DNA of 64,000 nt from Gymnorhina tibicen (taxonomy: Eukaryota; Chordata; Aves; Passeriformes; Artamidae): NCBI GenBank assembly GCA_013399875.1, contig VXAZ01004042.1:186001-250000 (forward strand), written 5' to 3'. Positions 41,701-53,537 of the stretch are shown one piece after another. The position numbers were made by a program, and so were the translations under genes. The notes beneath the pieces are model-generated. The model was given only the letters and a program-made list of their open reading frames with translations, had not been told where the DNA came from and searched no databases. Positions within the stretch are counted from its first letter, which is position 1, and the number at the start of each line of letters is the position of its first letter.

Positions 41701-44700
41701 ACAAATTACACTTTTCTACATAAAAACAGAAAATTCCATATTATGACTACTATTCCTTAGGCAGTGCAGCTTGAGCTTTGTTTGAGCTAGTAAGTAATTC
41801 TACCAGGATAAAGGGCACAGGTTTATTCATGTAAGTCAGGGCCTTGGAAGTTCCATTTCATAGTTTTCTGCATGAAATTAGGGTAAATAGGGGTGCAAGA
41901 GTCAAAGACTGTGTTGGCACTTGCAGAATTTTAAACAGTGCACTACATGTTTGCTTCAATTCTGAAAGCACCACATGAAACTGCATGTACCAAGTAGATC
42001 TGTAGCGTACTCAGCTGAGCATTCAAACACCAGTATTAGAACAAGCCAGTCAACTAAAACCAACTTGTCTCACAGGTCAGGATTTTCTGACAACTGCCTC
42101 ACAGAGATAGCACTTGTGCTTGCTGTTTATTTTTTTAAGGAAGGTCAATCTGATTTGCAGCAGGGATGTTCACAGGAGCATATGGGATGTGGGCTGTAGG
42201 CAGTGTTAGTGAAACACAGGGGCTTCTCATTTTAGGGCACCTAAATCCAGAATTAGTCACCTGGACCAAGAGGGAGAACTATCTACTACCTGACTTACAT
42301 ATTAAAACTACAGAGACCGAGCTGATCACAAACAGCACCACTGGAAAGTGAAACTATCCAGACCTGTTGACACTGTGTAGGAAAAAAAAAAACCACACAT
42401 ATACAAAACCAGTCAGGGAAAGTATTCCCTAATATTATCTGTCCAGAACCTTTGAGGTATTAGTGTAATTTAGCAAACATTTCAAGCTGTTTACAATGTT
42501 CTAGCAGCAGCTACTGAAATTAAAAAAAAAAAAAAATCAAATTAATGTTTTAGAAAAATCCTTAAATTATAAAGCTTTTAGTCCCTTGTCATTGAAAGTT
42601 ATTCTTCACCTCATTATAATGGGCATATTTCAGTATTTAACATCATTAGAATAACAAATGCTGTTTTTAAGAAGTTAAAAGATTAAAGGATGGTACTTAA
42701 AATGTAATTCAAACTACTACATTATACATATCACCATGAATCTGCAAACATGTTCAGTTTTATTAAGAAAAAAATTCTTGCGTGCTTCCTTCATACTGTC
42801 GAATTATTAATCTCTTGGACAAATGAATGAAATAAAATAAACAGCATGAAATTTCTTATCATAGAAGCAAACTAATTCTGTGCCCCACAAAACAGTGATA
42901 GTCATTTATTTCAGAAGTTTAATGTTTGACCAGCAAGGCAGTCTAACACTAATGATTTGCCACCAGTGACAAACTCAAAAATGCCAAGATCTTCAGAAGA
43001 TGTGCCCTGACATCTACAGAAACACAAAATATTTTGTTTTCTTGACTAAAAAGTTACTGCAATCCCACAGAAATTGCAAAGGCAAGACAGAAAGAGCTCT
43101 TTAAGATCTTTACTACTCAGAATTAATCAAAGCAAAACAGCCATCCTAGTGATAATCCCCTTTAGTGCTTCACAGTTTATGCAATAGTCAATTACTAAAG
43201 AGGATGAAAGACAGAACAATCTTTGCAAATAGGTCACTGTCTATATTTATAATGATTAAAACCAGCCTGCTGCTAAAAGTAACTTTTAATAAGCATAAAA
43301 AGTAACATTAAGACAGTGCCATGTATTTACTCTTACATACACTCTATGTCTCCTATGACAAAAGAGGAGGTAGCACATCAGAAACAAAGTTATTTCCCAT
43401 AGGTCAAGCATTAGCATTGCCAAAAGCAGATTTTAATTTCTGTCTGTAACGATTTTATTCCAAAGTATCACCCTCAAAGATAACACCTAAATATTCTTCA
43501 CATGATCTCTGAACTTACCCAACTCTCTCTCTCCCTGTCTGCATACCTTCTCTCTTAAAACACATTAGTAGATTTTACCAGCAAACATTGCCCAAGGTGC
43601 TTTTTAACGACCACTTTTAATATTGTCTTCTTTTGCTTCAGCTTTTCCTGCCTATTTAGGCATGCCTGAACATGTAATTCCTTTTTTTTTCTTTTTAAGT
43701 TCAGAAAAATTACTCAGGTCTCTGCTTCTACTGCATAGAAGCCATACCCATCTACTTCTTTCAAGTACCATCCATATCTGCTAAAGAATTACTGTTTCAG
43801 AACTTTCCACATCCTTGGCCTCTCTGAGGAGTATTTTTGCCCTTTCCTTGGGATCAGGGCATCACACCTGACACCATTTTGCTAAAATTTTATTGAACTT
43901 CATTGATTCTCACAGCTTTTAGTGCCACCATTGTCTTAGTGATTCTTACACCCACCTGTGCATTCACCCAAACCATTTCATTCAGTTCCAATTCTACCTG
44001 CAGTTACTGTCTACACCAGAGATTTAAATCTGGTTAAACTGAAGCTTGTTTCCTCTCAAGCCCTACTTCCTCTAATTACCTCCAGCCTTCCTACAGTTCC
44101 AAGTCAATAAACTAACATATGGTCCGTACAATGCCTTACCCACCAGACTGACAACCAATAGTTGTCATTTCTTTGCATAAAGTGTCAATAATGTTCATTA
44201 TCCAGTCCTGACGTTTCTCTTGACCAGACCCTTTGCTACATCTTCATTAGCAAACACTTCTGCTCACAATGCCACCTCTCTGTCCTTTACTTCACATATT
44301 TCATCTGCTAAAAAAAAAAAAAAAATCCTTTCTTTACGCACTACTTTGGAGGCTCTGGATCTTCCAGTATTTCCACAGCCAGCAAGCCTGTGACTTCAAG
44401 ACTGTACAGTCGCAGAACCTGCACTTCATTGCTGGAAAGGAGGAGGAGGAGGATAATCTTTAGGGAATAATGTAACCACTTCTTAGAAGGATCTCACAAG
44501 AGAAGCATTCCTCTGTATCTCATATTTGTACTCAAGGACAGTGAAAACACACTGAAGGTCAGGCTAAAGCTGAACACCATCACCTCAACACCACCAAGAA
44601 ATTACTTACATGAAGGTATTCCTACGGTAATTCTAGCTTCTAATCTTACAAATCTAAAAGAAAACACCTGTAGCTTAGAGTTTATTATAATGCAGACTGC

Positions 44701-47182
44701 ATAAAACTGAACTCCACAGCAGGCAGGGGAGGGAGAAGCAGTCAGTCTTGTGAAGTGAAATCCTGTTTGTGCGTGAAAGCCAGGAACTTGATGTTCTCAC
44801 TACAGACTAAGAGTAATAAAAACAGCTTTCTGAGCCATTAATTTCTGCACAGCTGATTTCTACTAAACAATGCTCATTATTGAAAGAATTCTAAAAAAAC
44901 TGCAGGCTGTTCCAGTGAGAAGGCTGGCACTCTGAACATCTAGACTGAGCTAACGGTGACATCAGTTCTACCACTGCTTTAATCCCCACAGCTACTAAAT
45001 GTCAAACATTTTCATGGTATTTAAAGAGCTTGCGATTACGCACCATGAGATTAAGTTACAAAATAAGGCAAACTGCAAGGCACAGTGAGCACCCACTCTC
45101 TCGTTGCCCAAGATTCTGGTAACGGCAAGTTCTTCAGTAACATCAGTCAGAAATTGCCAAGCATTTTCCACAGCCAAAATGTGGCATTTTTAGCATTTGT
45201 TATTTTTAAACACTGTGAAATCTCCCCTCTTCAGACCTCCCATAACACAGTGTCTACAATACCTGCATTGCTGCCCCACTCAAATACAAATTTATAAATT
45301 GGTTGAAGCATTGAATAAAGTATAGTGGGGTAGGATGGGAGAGGAGAGAACAGTGAAAAGATTGGGTGTCACTGCATCAAGAGGCACAAAGTCCAGTGGA
45401 AACTGATCTGCAGGCCATATATTTATTACTGACAGAAGACACCCATGTAATATTAATTCCATCTGCTTTAGAGAAGGAAATGCATCAAATTATAGTCAAC
45501 ACAGAAGAAGGAACTGTCCTGACATGTAATATAAATTTTAACATGGTAAGCTATTTACAGTAGGATATACTATCTAAACATTCCTTAGTATTTTCATAAT
45601 TTGTTTGGCAATTAATATGGCAGTCAACATGCCAACACATGCTTCTAAAATAAATATCTAATAATCACTTTTTCGTGCCAAGTTCTAAGTTTTTCATATC
45701 AACTACACCGAGCTAGGGCAGTGCTGTAAAGAAAGTGCAAGAAGGCTCATGGATTCTCACACTGCATAAGCAAAACACCACTGAAGAAATCAAATTCAGT
45801 AAATCTACTTATTCTTTATTACTTGGGGGAGGGGTGATGAAGTTAAAACTAACATAAAATATATAAATATTAGAGACATGTCGTCCCATAACTAGAGAAA
45901 CTCTGAATATCAAGAATGTGGCCAAGAATATAGTAGGATATTGAAAAGCTACTGATTCTGAGTATTTCAATAAATGTATACACATACAGTTCAAGACTCT
46001 GTAATTCACCTAATCAATCTTGTATCTGTAAGATCTTCCCACACAGACTCATTCCTAAGCAGCTTTGTCTTCATTGTTTCTTATTAGCAAAGTACTGATT
46101 CACAGCTCTCAGTGATAAGACTTTTCATGTCTAAAGTTAGCATCAAGTTTGATTTGCAATCCTCTGGTACTCTGAACACGTGCTGGCAAGTGGGATTTAC
46201 TGTAACAATCAGTTTTTATCCAAGCAAAACCACTTTCACACCACAGATTAAGTTCAAGAGTAGGGAGCTTTTAACAGAATTTAAAATAATTTAACCTCCC
46301 TACAGAAAGATGGGGGAGACAAGCGTGAGGTAGGGGAATTATCTACACACACATATGTAAATATATAACTATGTGTATGCCCACATACATCACTGGTTTA
46401 AGAGCAAACCTGGATTACAACAGACTAATTAACTTGGTTACCCGTACCACAAGTGACCTGATTAAGTCAGAGTTCTAATCTTTTGATGGGGGTGGGGGAG
46501 GCCTGTTAAAAAAAAATTAAAAAGTGAGAGAAACTGCTTTACTAAGGACAAAGGCCGTCAATGCTCAGTTTTAGCCTGAAGTAGGAGTACATCATTCCTG
46601 AGATTCTTCCATACTAATTAACAAACTCACATGTTTTGAGTTTTAATCCAGAGTAAAGTTGTGAGAAGCAGAACTGGCAGGGCTGACTCATTAAAACAGT
46701 CTAGAAATAAAATGATCAAGCCAGAAATTAAACTCCATGTAAATCTTAAGTGTAATTAAACCCACTAAGACATTAACTTACAGTTCTCATGCTATCGATA
46801 CACAGGGAAAACTGACAGTAACTAGCACTATTATTTCAACAAGCCAAGTAGTGAGGAGTTACAGCAGTAGGCTCCCTTCCTCTGAAAGAAAATATAACCC
46901 AAATTCAGCGTCCTATTAAACCAATCTTAATACAGAAACATTACTGTTCTTTAACTTTAAACCACAGGATAATGTAAATGGAATTAATTCCCACAGGACA
47001 GTAATTCTTCAAGGACTAGACACATCAACTGTTTCGATTTCAGTAACAATTTCATGCTGAAAAAAGACATTTTTACTTAAACAATCAGAATGTTTTGGGG
47101 AATAAATCTCAAAACAGTAGCAGGCAATTATGGCAATAACAAAAGAAAACAAACCAGACGTGGGGGCCATTTTATAGCTTAC

Positions 47183-47851
47183 CTGCACTTGTTCTGTGGA
47201 ACTACTACTGAGTTCATCTCCAGACTCTGAATCTTGGTGAATTTTTTCTGAGCCTTCTCCTGCTGAATCACAAGATTGTTCATGCAAAAAGCTGGTCTTC
47301 TCTATTTCCAAGAACTCTGGGCATGGGAAATGACCCATGGAAATGGTTCTAAACTGATTGGAAACCTTGGGAGATTGCAATTCATTGTTAAGTTTTCCAT
47401 TGTTTTGGGTAAGGTCCAGACTCAAACCAAAAGTTTGACAGGGGCTATTGTTCGGTCCCAGGTTTTGATTGGCATCTCGAACTAAGCAAGACACTTGAAC
47501 TGGAGAAGATTTTCCAAAACTAGAAAGCTCTGGTGACTTATTCACATTTTCTGTGGATCTCTGTAGTACATGTGTCAACTTCAAGGTGTTGTTTGGCAGC
47601 ATGCTTGCCTGCTTCACAGGTGGCATCAGTGCTTTCCGGGGTATTTCCTTCACATACTGTGCTGGCACATAAAAGGGTTTGGAATTTTCGTCTCTTTTGA
47701 CTTGCCACCAATCATCATTAGTCTTTTTCACTAAGATATATTTTTCCCCTTGCTTGATCACAATTTTCTTGTCCTTGGCCTCATACTCATAGTCATACTC
47801 CACTTGAATGTAAAATTGTCCTGGAAGCATCTTCCCACCCTTATCAGCCAT
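47183..47851 (-). CDS. ARHGAP12: ARHGAP12 coding exon 1: start codon, SH3 domain, serine-rich linker (223 codons)
   Basis: Encodes residues 1-223. The chosen start is the ATG at 47851 (MADKGG), which matches the usual N-terminus of the family and has G at -3 and G at +4. The SH3 domain covers about residues 11-70: the VEYDY motif at 17-21 replaces ALYDY, tryptophans are at 48-49, and the ligand-pocket residues are P63 and Y66 (YVPAQYV). SH3 domains bind proline-rich partners. Residues 75-223 form a low-complexity Ser/Asn-rich linker ending in an acidic stretch (QDSESGDELSSSSTE). The donor after the last codon is CAG|gtaagc. The frame stays open upstream of the ATG to the exon boundary, so a longer N-terminus is possible. 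The frame also runs 57 codons into the intron beyond the donor. Gene identity is very likely; ARHGAP27 is the main alternative. Confidence 0.95.
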
Positions 47852-47934
47852 TTCTATCTGAAAAGATTTCACCTTTTCAGACAAAAGGTAAGCGACATTC
47901 TGTTTCAGTGTTATTTTCCTGTTAATATTCAGAG
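47852..47934 (-). other. ARHGAP12: 5' part of the first coding exon (5' UTR upstream of the ATG)
   Basis: Just upstream of the exon on the minus strand is a long T-run followed by cttacag, a strong 3' splice site, which places the exon start at 47934. The 83 nt before the ATG are expected to be untranslated. The frame of the ATG is nevertheless open through the whole segment, with no stop, so it would be translated if an upstream exon supplied an in-frame start. Confidence 0.8.
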
Positions 47935-49375
47935 CTGTAAGAAAAAAAAAAAGTGTATGTAATAAAGTGGCTGTTTAAGAGCACTTTGGAGAAAAATCAT
48001 TTAAAAAAAAATCCTGCCTATTCAATTTATGTCAACCTTAGATTAATTGATGGGAAAATGCGGTATTTTCAGATATCTTTCTCAGTGCTGAAACAGAAAA
48101 TCAGTAGAACAACTTAGGTCACCGATTTAATTGTCCTATTCACACAAGCCTCCTGCTATCAAGTAGCTCATTAGCTTAATTAATAATTAGTTATTGTTTC
48201 TATTACTGAATAACATTGATTGATCATTGGGGATTTGGTGGGGGGGCTGATCTGAGTCAATCTCTTGCTTACAAATAGGCTTAATTTCTTTGTGAAACTC
48301 TGTTATTACACTAGTTTTAATCAAAATATTCCAAAGAAGACTTATTTACCTCAGAGAAAACCTGATCTAACCAAATGTTTAAAGACTAGAACTGAAAATG
48401 CAACCAAAAACATCGACAGTAACAAAACAGGACTATGAACCAAAATGGATAATGAAGGAATTAATAATACATGAAAATTCTGTAAAGTACTTCTCAGCGT
48501 ATTTAAAATCCAGACAACTGCCACTGCATCCACACCCATGAACAAATTCTATTTAATCATGTAACATCAATGTCCAAATTCATAGGTGGGTGAGCATCAG
48601 TCTTGCCAACTTGCACTGAACACAATATAGTAGATTAACATGAAAAGTAGTATTTTGAATCTTGAAAATCAAAGCATGTAAGATCTCCATCATTCACATG
48701 GAACGTAGGAGAATTCAAGTAAAATGCTGCCATATTTAAATCTTATAGACTAACAAACACATCTTTTTATTTTTAAATGCATGTTTCACGAATGAGAAAA
48801 GTTATGTAGAAACTTGCAGCTCTGCAAGTTAAGACTTTGTGATGAGATTTGTAGCCTTTACCCTGCCACAGAGTGGAACTAATGCAATTCCATGCAGGCA
48901 CACACACGCAGAGTGAACTCAGCTGCTAAATGGGACTAAGGACAGAAATAACAACAGAAAAGAACTTCTGGGGAGACCTAAAGCAGAAACCACTAAGAAT
49001 TGTTCAGTTTTCTTTTGCCATTTCTGTTATTTGATCTGAGCCTTGAAAAAAATACATTTGCCACATAACTCAGAGACAAAGTAGAAAGTAAAAAGCTAAA
49101 GTATTACACCAAGACAGAAGTGCCCATCTTTAACCTCTGTCTCTCTCTCACAGCCCACCTTCTTTCACTTCCAAGAAGCATTTCCTACAGGTAACTAGGA
49201 AGCCACCACCGTTTTCAAAGCTCCAAAAAGAATCACAAAGTCAGATTTACAATTTTATCAAAGACTTGGCAGAAGGAATGATGGTACCACATTCAACAAA
49301 GCTGACAATAGGCACACAAAGCAGTAGAAAAGAATGCCAGGATCCTGGTATTAACTCTCTACCATAAAGTGGTGC

Positions 49376-49429
49376 GGTGATATTCGCAGTCTATTTACAG
49401 CCGGTGACATTCACAGTCTATTTACAGCC
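49376..49429. repeat. 27-bp tandem duplication
   Basis: ggtga-cattc-cagtctatttacagcc appears twice in tandem; cagtctatttacagcc is at 49387 and 49414. The copies differ by a few bases. Intronic (first intron). Confidence 0.85.
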
Positions 49430-50959
49430 TCGGTACAAAACAGCTTGCTTACCTGCTATTCTACATAAATAGGTGTTTTTAAGTGCAGCTCTGCAGTTGT
49501 TTAGCAACAGCAGCAGAAGGTAAACATGAACAAATTGCAACCATTCCCACTCTCCTCCTAGTTTTGGAAGCTCTGCCATGCAAACGTTATTTTTTTCTTC
49601 TTGGCAAACCTGACTCCTTCCAACGCTTCTTCAAAGCTGCTACCAACCCCTTTCATGCCTTCCAGGTCAGACACCAGAAACTGCAAGTCTTACCAAGCTG
49701 CAGTCTACCTCAGAGCTCTGTTACCTCAAAAAGCTGAAGCATAGGACAAGGATCCATCCACAATCTCCTTCTCCCACACAGAAACCAAAGAGGGAACACA
49801 AGCCTCTGGTTTCCCACAGGGCTAACACAAGTGTTTAAAAGCTTGGATTTTTCATTCCTCTTTTTCCAGTTCCATGTGACTATTTATTGAGAATGCATGC
49901 TTAACATTTTTTCAAGACAGAAAGGTTCAATAGGTTGCATGTTACGTTTAAAAAAAGCCCAAAATTTTGAATAATACAAGTTAAATAAAACAGAACTGCT
50001 ACGAAAATAGCTCTACCCACTTTTGAAGTCAGTTTTGCAGCCTAATCCCTCTCCAAAAAATAACAACAAAAAAGAAACAACAAAAATAAGCAGTACAGTT
50101 TTTGGTCTTTCATCCAAGCTGCAAAATTATCAAGTCAGTAGCAAACATTTGGTAATGCTGAACATATGATAAAAGAGAGACAGGCTCAGAACACTACAAC
50201 AATTTTACAAACAGATCACATCATCAGGATGGAGCAAGGCTCTAATTCTCCTCCTCAACCCAAAAAAGCAAGAAATATGTATGGTATAGGTGGGAAATTA
50301 ACCCTGTAGGTCAGCAAACAACTACCATGGCCTTGATTTCACAGATTCAAATGCATTAATTTTAATTTTTCTTGAATTTTTGTAATGCAGCTCTTGTGTC
50401 ACAAAAGGCAGACCACCTGCACTCTCCGTGCAGCCCAAGGGACAGCTAATTGTAATGTCCTTTCACGAAGCTGTCTCATTGAACACAGTTTAAAGAGCCG
50501 TGGGAACCTTGGTCAAACCTTTGCTGTGAGGGGCTCACAACAGTGCAGGTGTGAATGCACAATGTTGACACTTGCAGTACTGACTTCATTGTGCTACTAG
50601 TCAGCAACTGAAGTGATATGGCCGGTCAGTCCTTGTAACCTCACGGTATTTTTTGTTCCTTACCATTTACCTGTCATGCTGGATGGCACCCACATTGGTA
50701 AAGAAGGTTGAATTAACCTAATTAGAGGATGAGAACTATGAAAAATCATTTACTTCCACAGAGAGCATCTGTAAGCTTTCACACCTTCAATAAAGTCTCA
50801 ATATCTGATTAAGAGATTAATAACAAATAGTCTTACTAGGAAAACTTATTCATAAACACCAAAAATCAGACTCAGGCCCCACTTTTCTCCTGGTGAAGAA
50901 AACCCCAATCACTACTGGGCAGTTCATCTAAGGTGGGTCACATCCCCACACGGACACAC

Positions 50960-51234
50960 AAACCACCATTTCACGGAGCAGTCACACTGTCCCACGGGAG
51001 CAGAGCCTGGCGATGACAGGCACGGCACCGGGTGCGGCAGCCGGTGGGAGAGAGGCGAGCAGGGCTTTCACTCGACGCCCGGGCAGAGAGATCCCTTCGG
51101 ACTCCGGCTGTCGATGGAACCGTTCCCATCTCTTACTCAGCTAAGACTGAGTAAGGCTGGCAACCCCGGGTGTTCGCAGAGGTCAGCTCCTCCCTTCCCC
51201 CCCCCCTCCGCCGGCGGGCGCGCCCCTGCCCGGG
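50960..51234. other. GC-rich flank of the minisatellite
   Basis: CpG-containing sequence leading into the 49-bp repeat, with a C-run (around 51199-51207). It may be a satellite part of the CpG island or a second promoter-like island inside intron 1. No exon is recognised in it. Confidence 0.5.
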
Positions 51235-51394
51235 CCGGCACTGCCCGACGGCCCCGCTCCTCCTGGCTCCTCCCGGCACCGGGCCGGCACTGCCCGACGG
51301 CCCCGCTCCTCCTGGCTCCTCCCGGCACCGGGCCGGCACTGCCCGACGGCCCCGCTCCTCCTGGCTCCTCCCGGCACCGGGCCGGCACTGCCCG
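51235..51394. repeat. 49-bp GC-rich minisatellite, about 3.3 copies
   Basis: The segment starting ccggcactgcccg recurs at 51235, 51284, 51333 and 51382, an exact period of 49 bp; the fourth copy is partial. The unit is rich in CpG and CCTCC. Copies look identical, which suggests recent expansion or homogenisation. Because 49 is not a multiple of three and the unit lacks stops in several frames, all three plus frames and the minus frames look open, giving repetitive spurious proteins. It lies in the first intron, 1.6 kb from the assembly gap. Confidence 0.95.
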
Positions 51395-52909
51395 CTCCGC
51401 ACTCAGGGCTCCGGGGAGCTGTCCCCACAAGCGGGTGCACACGCAGCACCAGGGGTTCGGCATGCCAACACTTGCCTCTAGCTAGATTTTATGTGCATCC
51501 CCACAAAATGAGACCGTTTTTATCTAGACCCGTTGTGACAGCTCCAGTCACCCTCAGACAGGCAGGGTTCGGAGAGCTGTAGGTCTGCTCAGAGCTGAGC
51601 TTTTCCTAGAGCAACCTAAACCCTGCAGCTGCACCCTCAGCTCCTTACAGTATCCAGTCTTAACTAGAGAATGATGTTCTCTCGAGTCATCCTGAAGTAC
51701 ATGCAAATGCCTGAAAGACGCATGGTGCTAAGACACAGAATCATAAATATGATCATATATGATAGACATATAGTATGCTCATGTATTGTATGAGATATGA
51801 TCACCCCTACCTTCAGCATTATCCTAGAACTCAGGATCCCCCCCAACTCTCTCTTTTGAAGTTATCAGGCACAGAGCATTTATTTCTCATCTTCCAGAAC
51901 CGGGTAACTGAGACTTGGGAAATAACCTAAAATACCTTTTGCTATTTCTTTTATTTTCCTCTAGGGAAGAAACCCCACAACCTTACTGGGGATAGGGAAT
52001 TGTTACTTACTTTCTAATAGAAGCAGATGATAAGTTGTTAAAAATGCCACTGAGTATTAATGGATTGCCTTAAATTTCTTTGTGTGACCTTGCTCGCAGT
52101 GTCCTACAAAGCAGCAGCAGTTGACTTGTGTAATCTTTTTCCATTCTCAGCATCAAACTTCACCCACTACTGAAATGAGCCCTTCTGCAGTGCTGATACA
52201 GAAATAAACTCAATTATGAAGGCTAAATTAAAATAAATTCTTAACAGTTCAGGCCAGATGAGATACCCTGGCTAAACCTCAGTAGACTCCATGATTCTGC
52301 ATCTCATAAGATGGGCAGTTTTCTTAAGAGGTTCAGGCTGTATCTGCATGACCACTGCCTGGGAGACTGGTCCCTTTTAAGACTTCAACCCTATTCATAC
52401 CTTTCTTCGCAAGGGGCACCACTGCTTGTCCAGCACACCTGACTCCTCAGCCAGTTTTCATGCAGACCAGTCCTCACCAATGCCTGTAAGAGCCACCCTC
52501 TGCAAAGTCCGCATCTAGAGCATGCAAAAGTTGCACACAGATAGAGGCAAATGGAAACAACATATACTAACCGAAACATAGACAATTTACAAGCTGTATG
52601 AAAACAAGCTTAGCCCTTCACTCTTTCCTCAAAGATTACTAACACAGTTAGAAATCGAGCACTACTTTCAAGTAAACTACCTACCCGGAGCTCACACGTC
52701 TTTAAACGCTAGAGGCATAATAAGCAACCATTTAATAATTGCCCGTGACTCAGAGCACTGAATAAGCGATGCATTTTAAACAAGTGTCAGGACAACTTTT
52801 CAGCGGCGCTGCAGCCCCCTCCTCCCCCCCTCCACCTCGGCGAGCTCCCTCCCAGCCCCGCTCGCTCCCCGGTTCGGGCTTTTGTTAAGTTGTTGACTGC
52901 GCGGGCCGC

Positions 52910-52919
52910 CTAAAAATAG
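52910..52919. promoter_or_regulatory. MEF2-type site / TATA-like element in the CpG island
   Basis: CTAAAAATAG fits YTAWWWWTAR exactly and reads as a match on both strands. It is the only A/T-rich core in a block of otherwise G/C sequence. It could bind MEF2, or act as a TATA-like element for transcription in either direction. Function is inferred from motif and position only. Confidence 0.4.
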
Positions 52920-53010
52920 CGCGGCACGGCCACCCCGACCCACCCGGCCCAGCCACCCCGAGCTGCCGCGCTCAAGTTCACACAAGGGCGCCAGACCCCG
53001 CCGGCCCGGC

Positions 53011-53431
53011 NNNNNNNNNNNNNNNNNNNNNNNNNNNNNNNNNNNNNNNNNNNNNNNNNNNNNNNNNNNNNNNNNNNNNNNNNNNNNNNNNNNNNNNNNN
53101 NNNNNNNNNNNNNNNNNNNNNNNNNNNNNNNNNNNNNNNNNNNNNNNNNNNNNNNNNNNNNNNNNNNNNNNNNNNNNNNNNNNNNNNNNNNNNNNNNNNN
53201 NNNNNNNNNNNNNNNNNNNNNNNNNNNNNNNNNNNNNNNNNNNNNNNNNNNNNNNNNNNNNNNNNNNNNNNNNNNNNNNNNNNNNNNNNNNNNNNNNNNN
53301 NNNNNNNNNNNNNNNNNNNNNNNNNNNNNNNNNNNNNNNNNNNNNNNNNNNNNNNNNNNNNNNNNNNNNNNNNNNNNNNNNNNNNNNNNNNNNNNNNNNN
53401 NNNNNNNNNNNNNNNNNNNNNNNNNNNNNNN
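53011..53431. other. Assembly gap (421 N)
   Basis: A run of 421 N inside the CpG island. The flanks are extremely GC-rich (ending ccggcccggc on the left, resuming gggcccgggcggggg on the right), a typical cause of sequencing drop-out. The true length may differ. The gap probably hides part of the promoter and perhaps exon 1. Apparent open frames running through the Ns have no meaning. Confidence 0.99.
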
Positions 53432-53537
53432 GGGCCCGGGCGGGGGTGGGGCGGGGGCGGTGCCCGGGACCGCCCGGCCCCCGGTGAGAACTTGGTGATC
53501 GCACCGGCCGGTCCGTCCGTCCTGCTGTCCATCTCAC

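Larger units (their letters stand above)
20739..47182 (-). other. ARHGAP12 large intron (26.4 kb) between coding exons 1 and 2
   Basis: No further exon with homology is seen. Locally GC-richer patches occur at about 22440-22800, 23690-23830, 26560-26700, 29850-29910 and 38600-38910; the last gives a 126-codon minus frame of biased composition that looks like chance. A G-run lies at about 30282-30291, a CA repeat at 32709, and alternating TA/CA patches at about 39155-39182 and 46340-46380. Old unrecognisable repeats may be present. Confidence 0.7.
47935..53537 (-). other. ARHGAP12 first intron (5' UTR intron), provisional limits
   Basis: AT-rich except for the GC block at 50960-51450 with its minisatellite and the CpG-island part at 52800-53537. 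It contains the 27-bp duplication at 49376. The right limit assumes the candidate exon at 53538-53631 is used; the real first exon could instead be in the gap. Confidence 0.5.

Noticed and set aside
47882..47884. TTG at the head of the open frame as a start for ARHGAP12
   Set aside because: A non-ATG start has no support; the ATG at 47851 matches the family N-terminus and has a good context.
49453..49490. Small minus-strand exon-like unit (acceptor aactgcag, donor CAG|gtaagc) in the first intron
   Set aside because: Only 38 nt, with a mediocre pyrimidine tract and no coding or conservation support; isolated good donors occur often by chance.
51114..51485. Overlapping open frames of 88-123 codons on both strands
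   Set aside because: They are produced by the stop-free 49-bp GC repeat; the translations are periodic and unrelated to known proteins.
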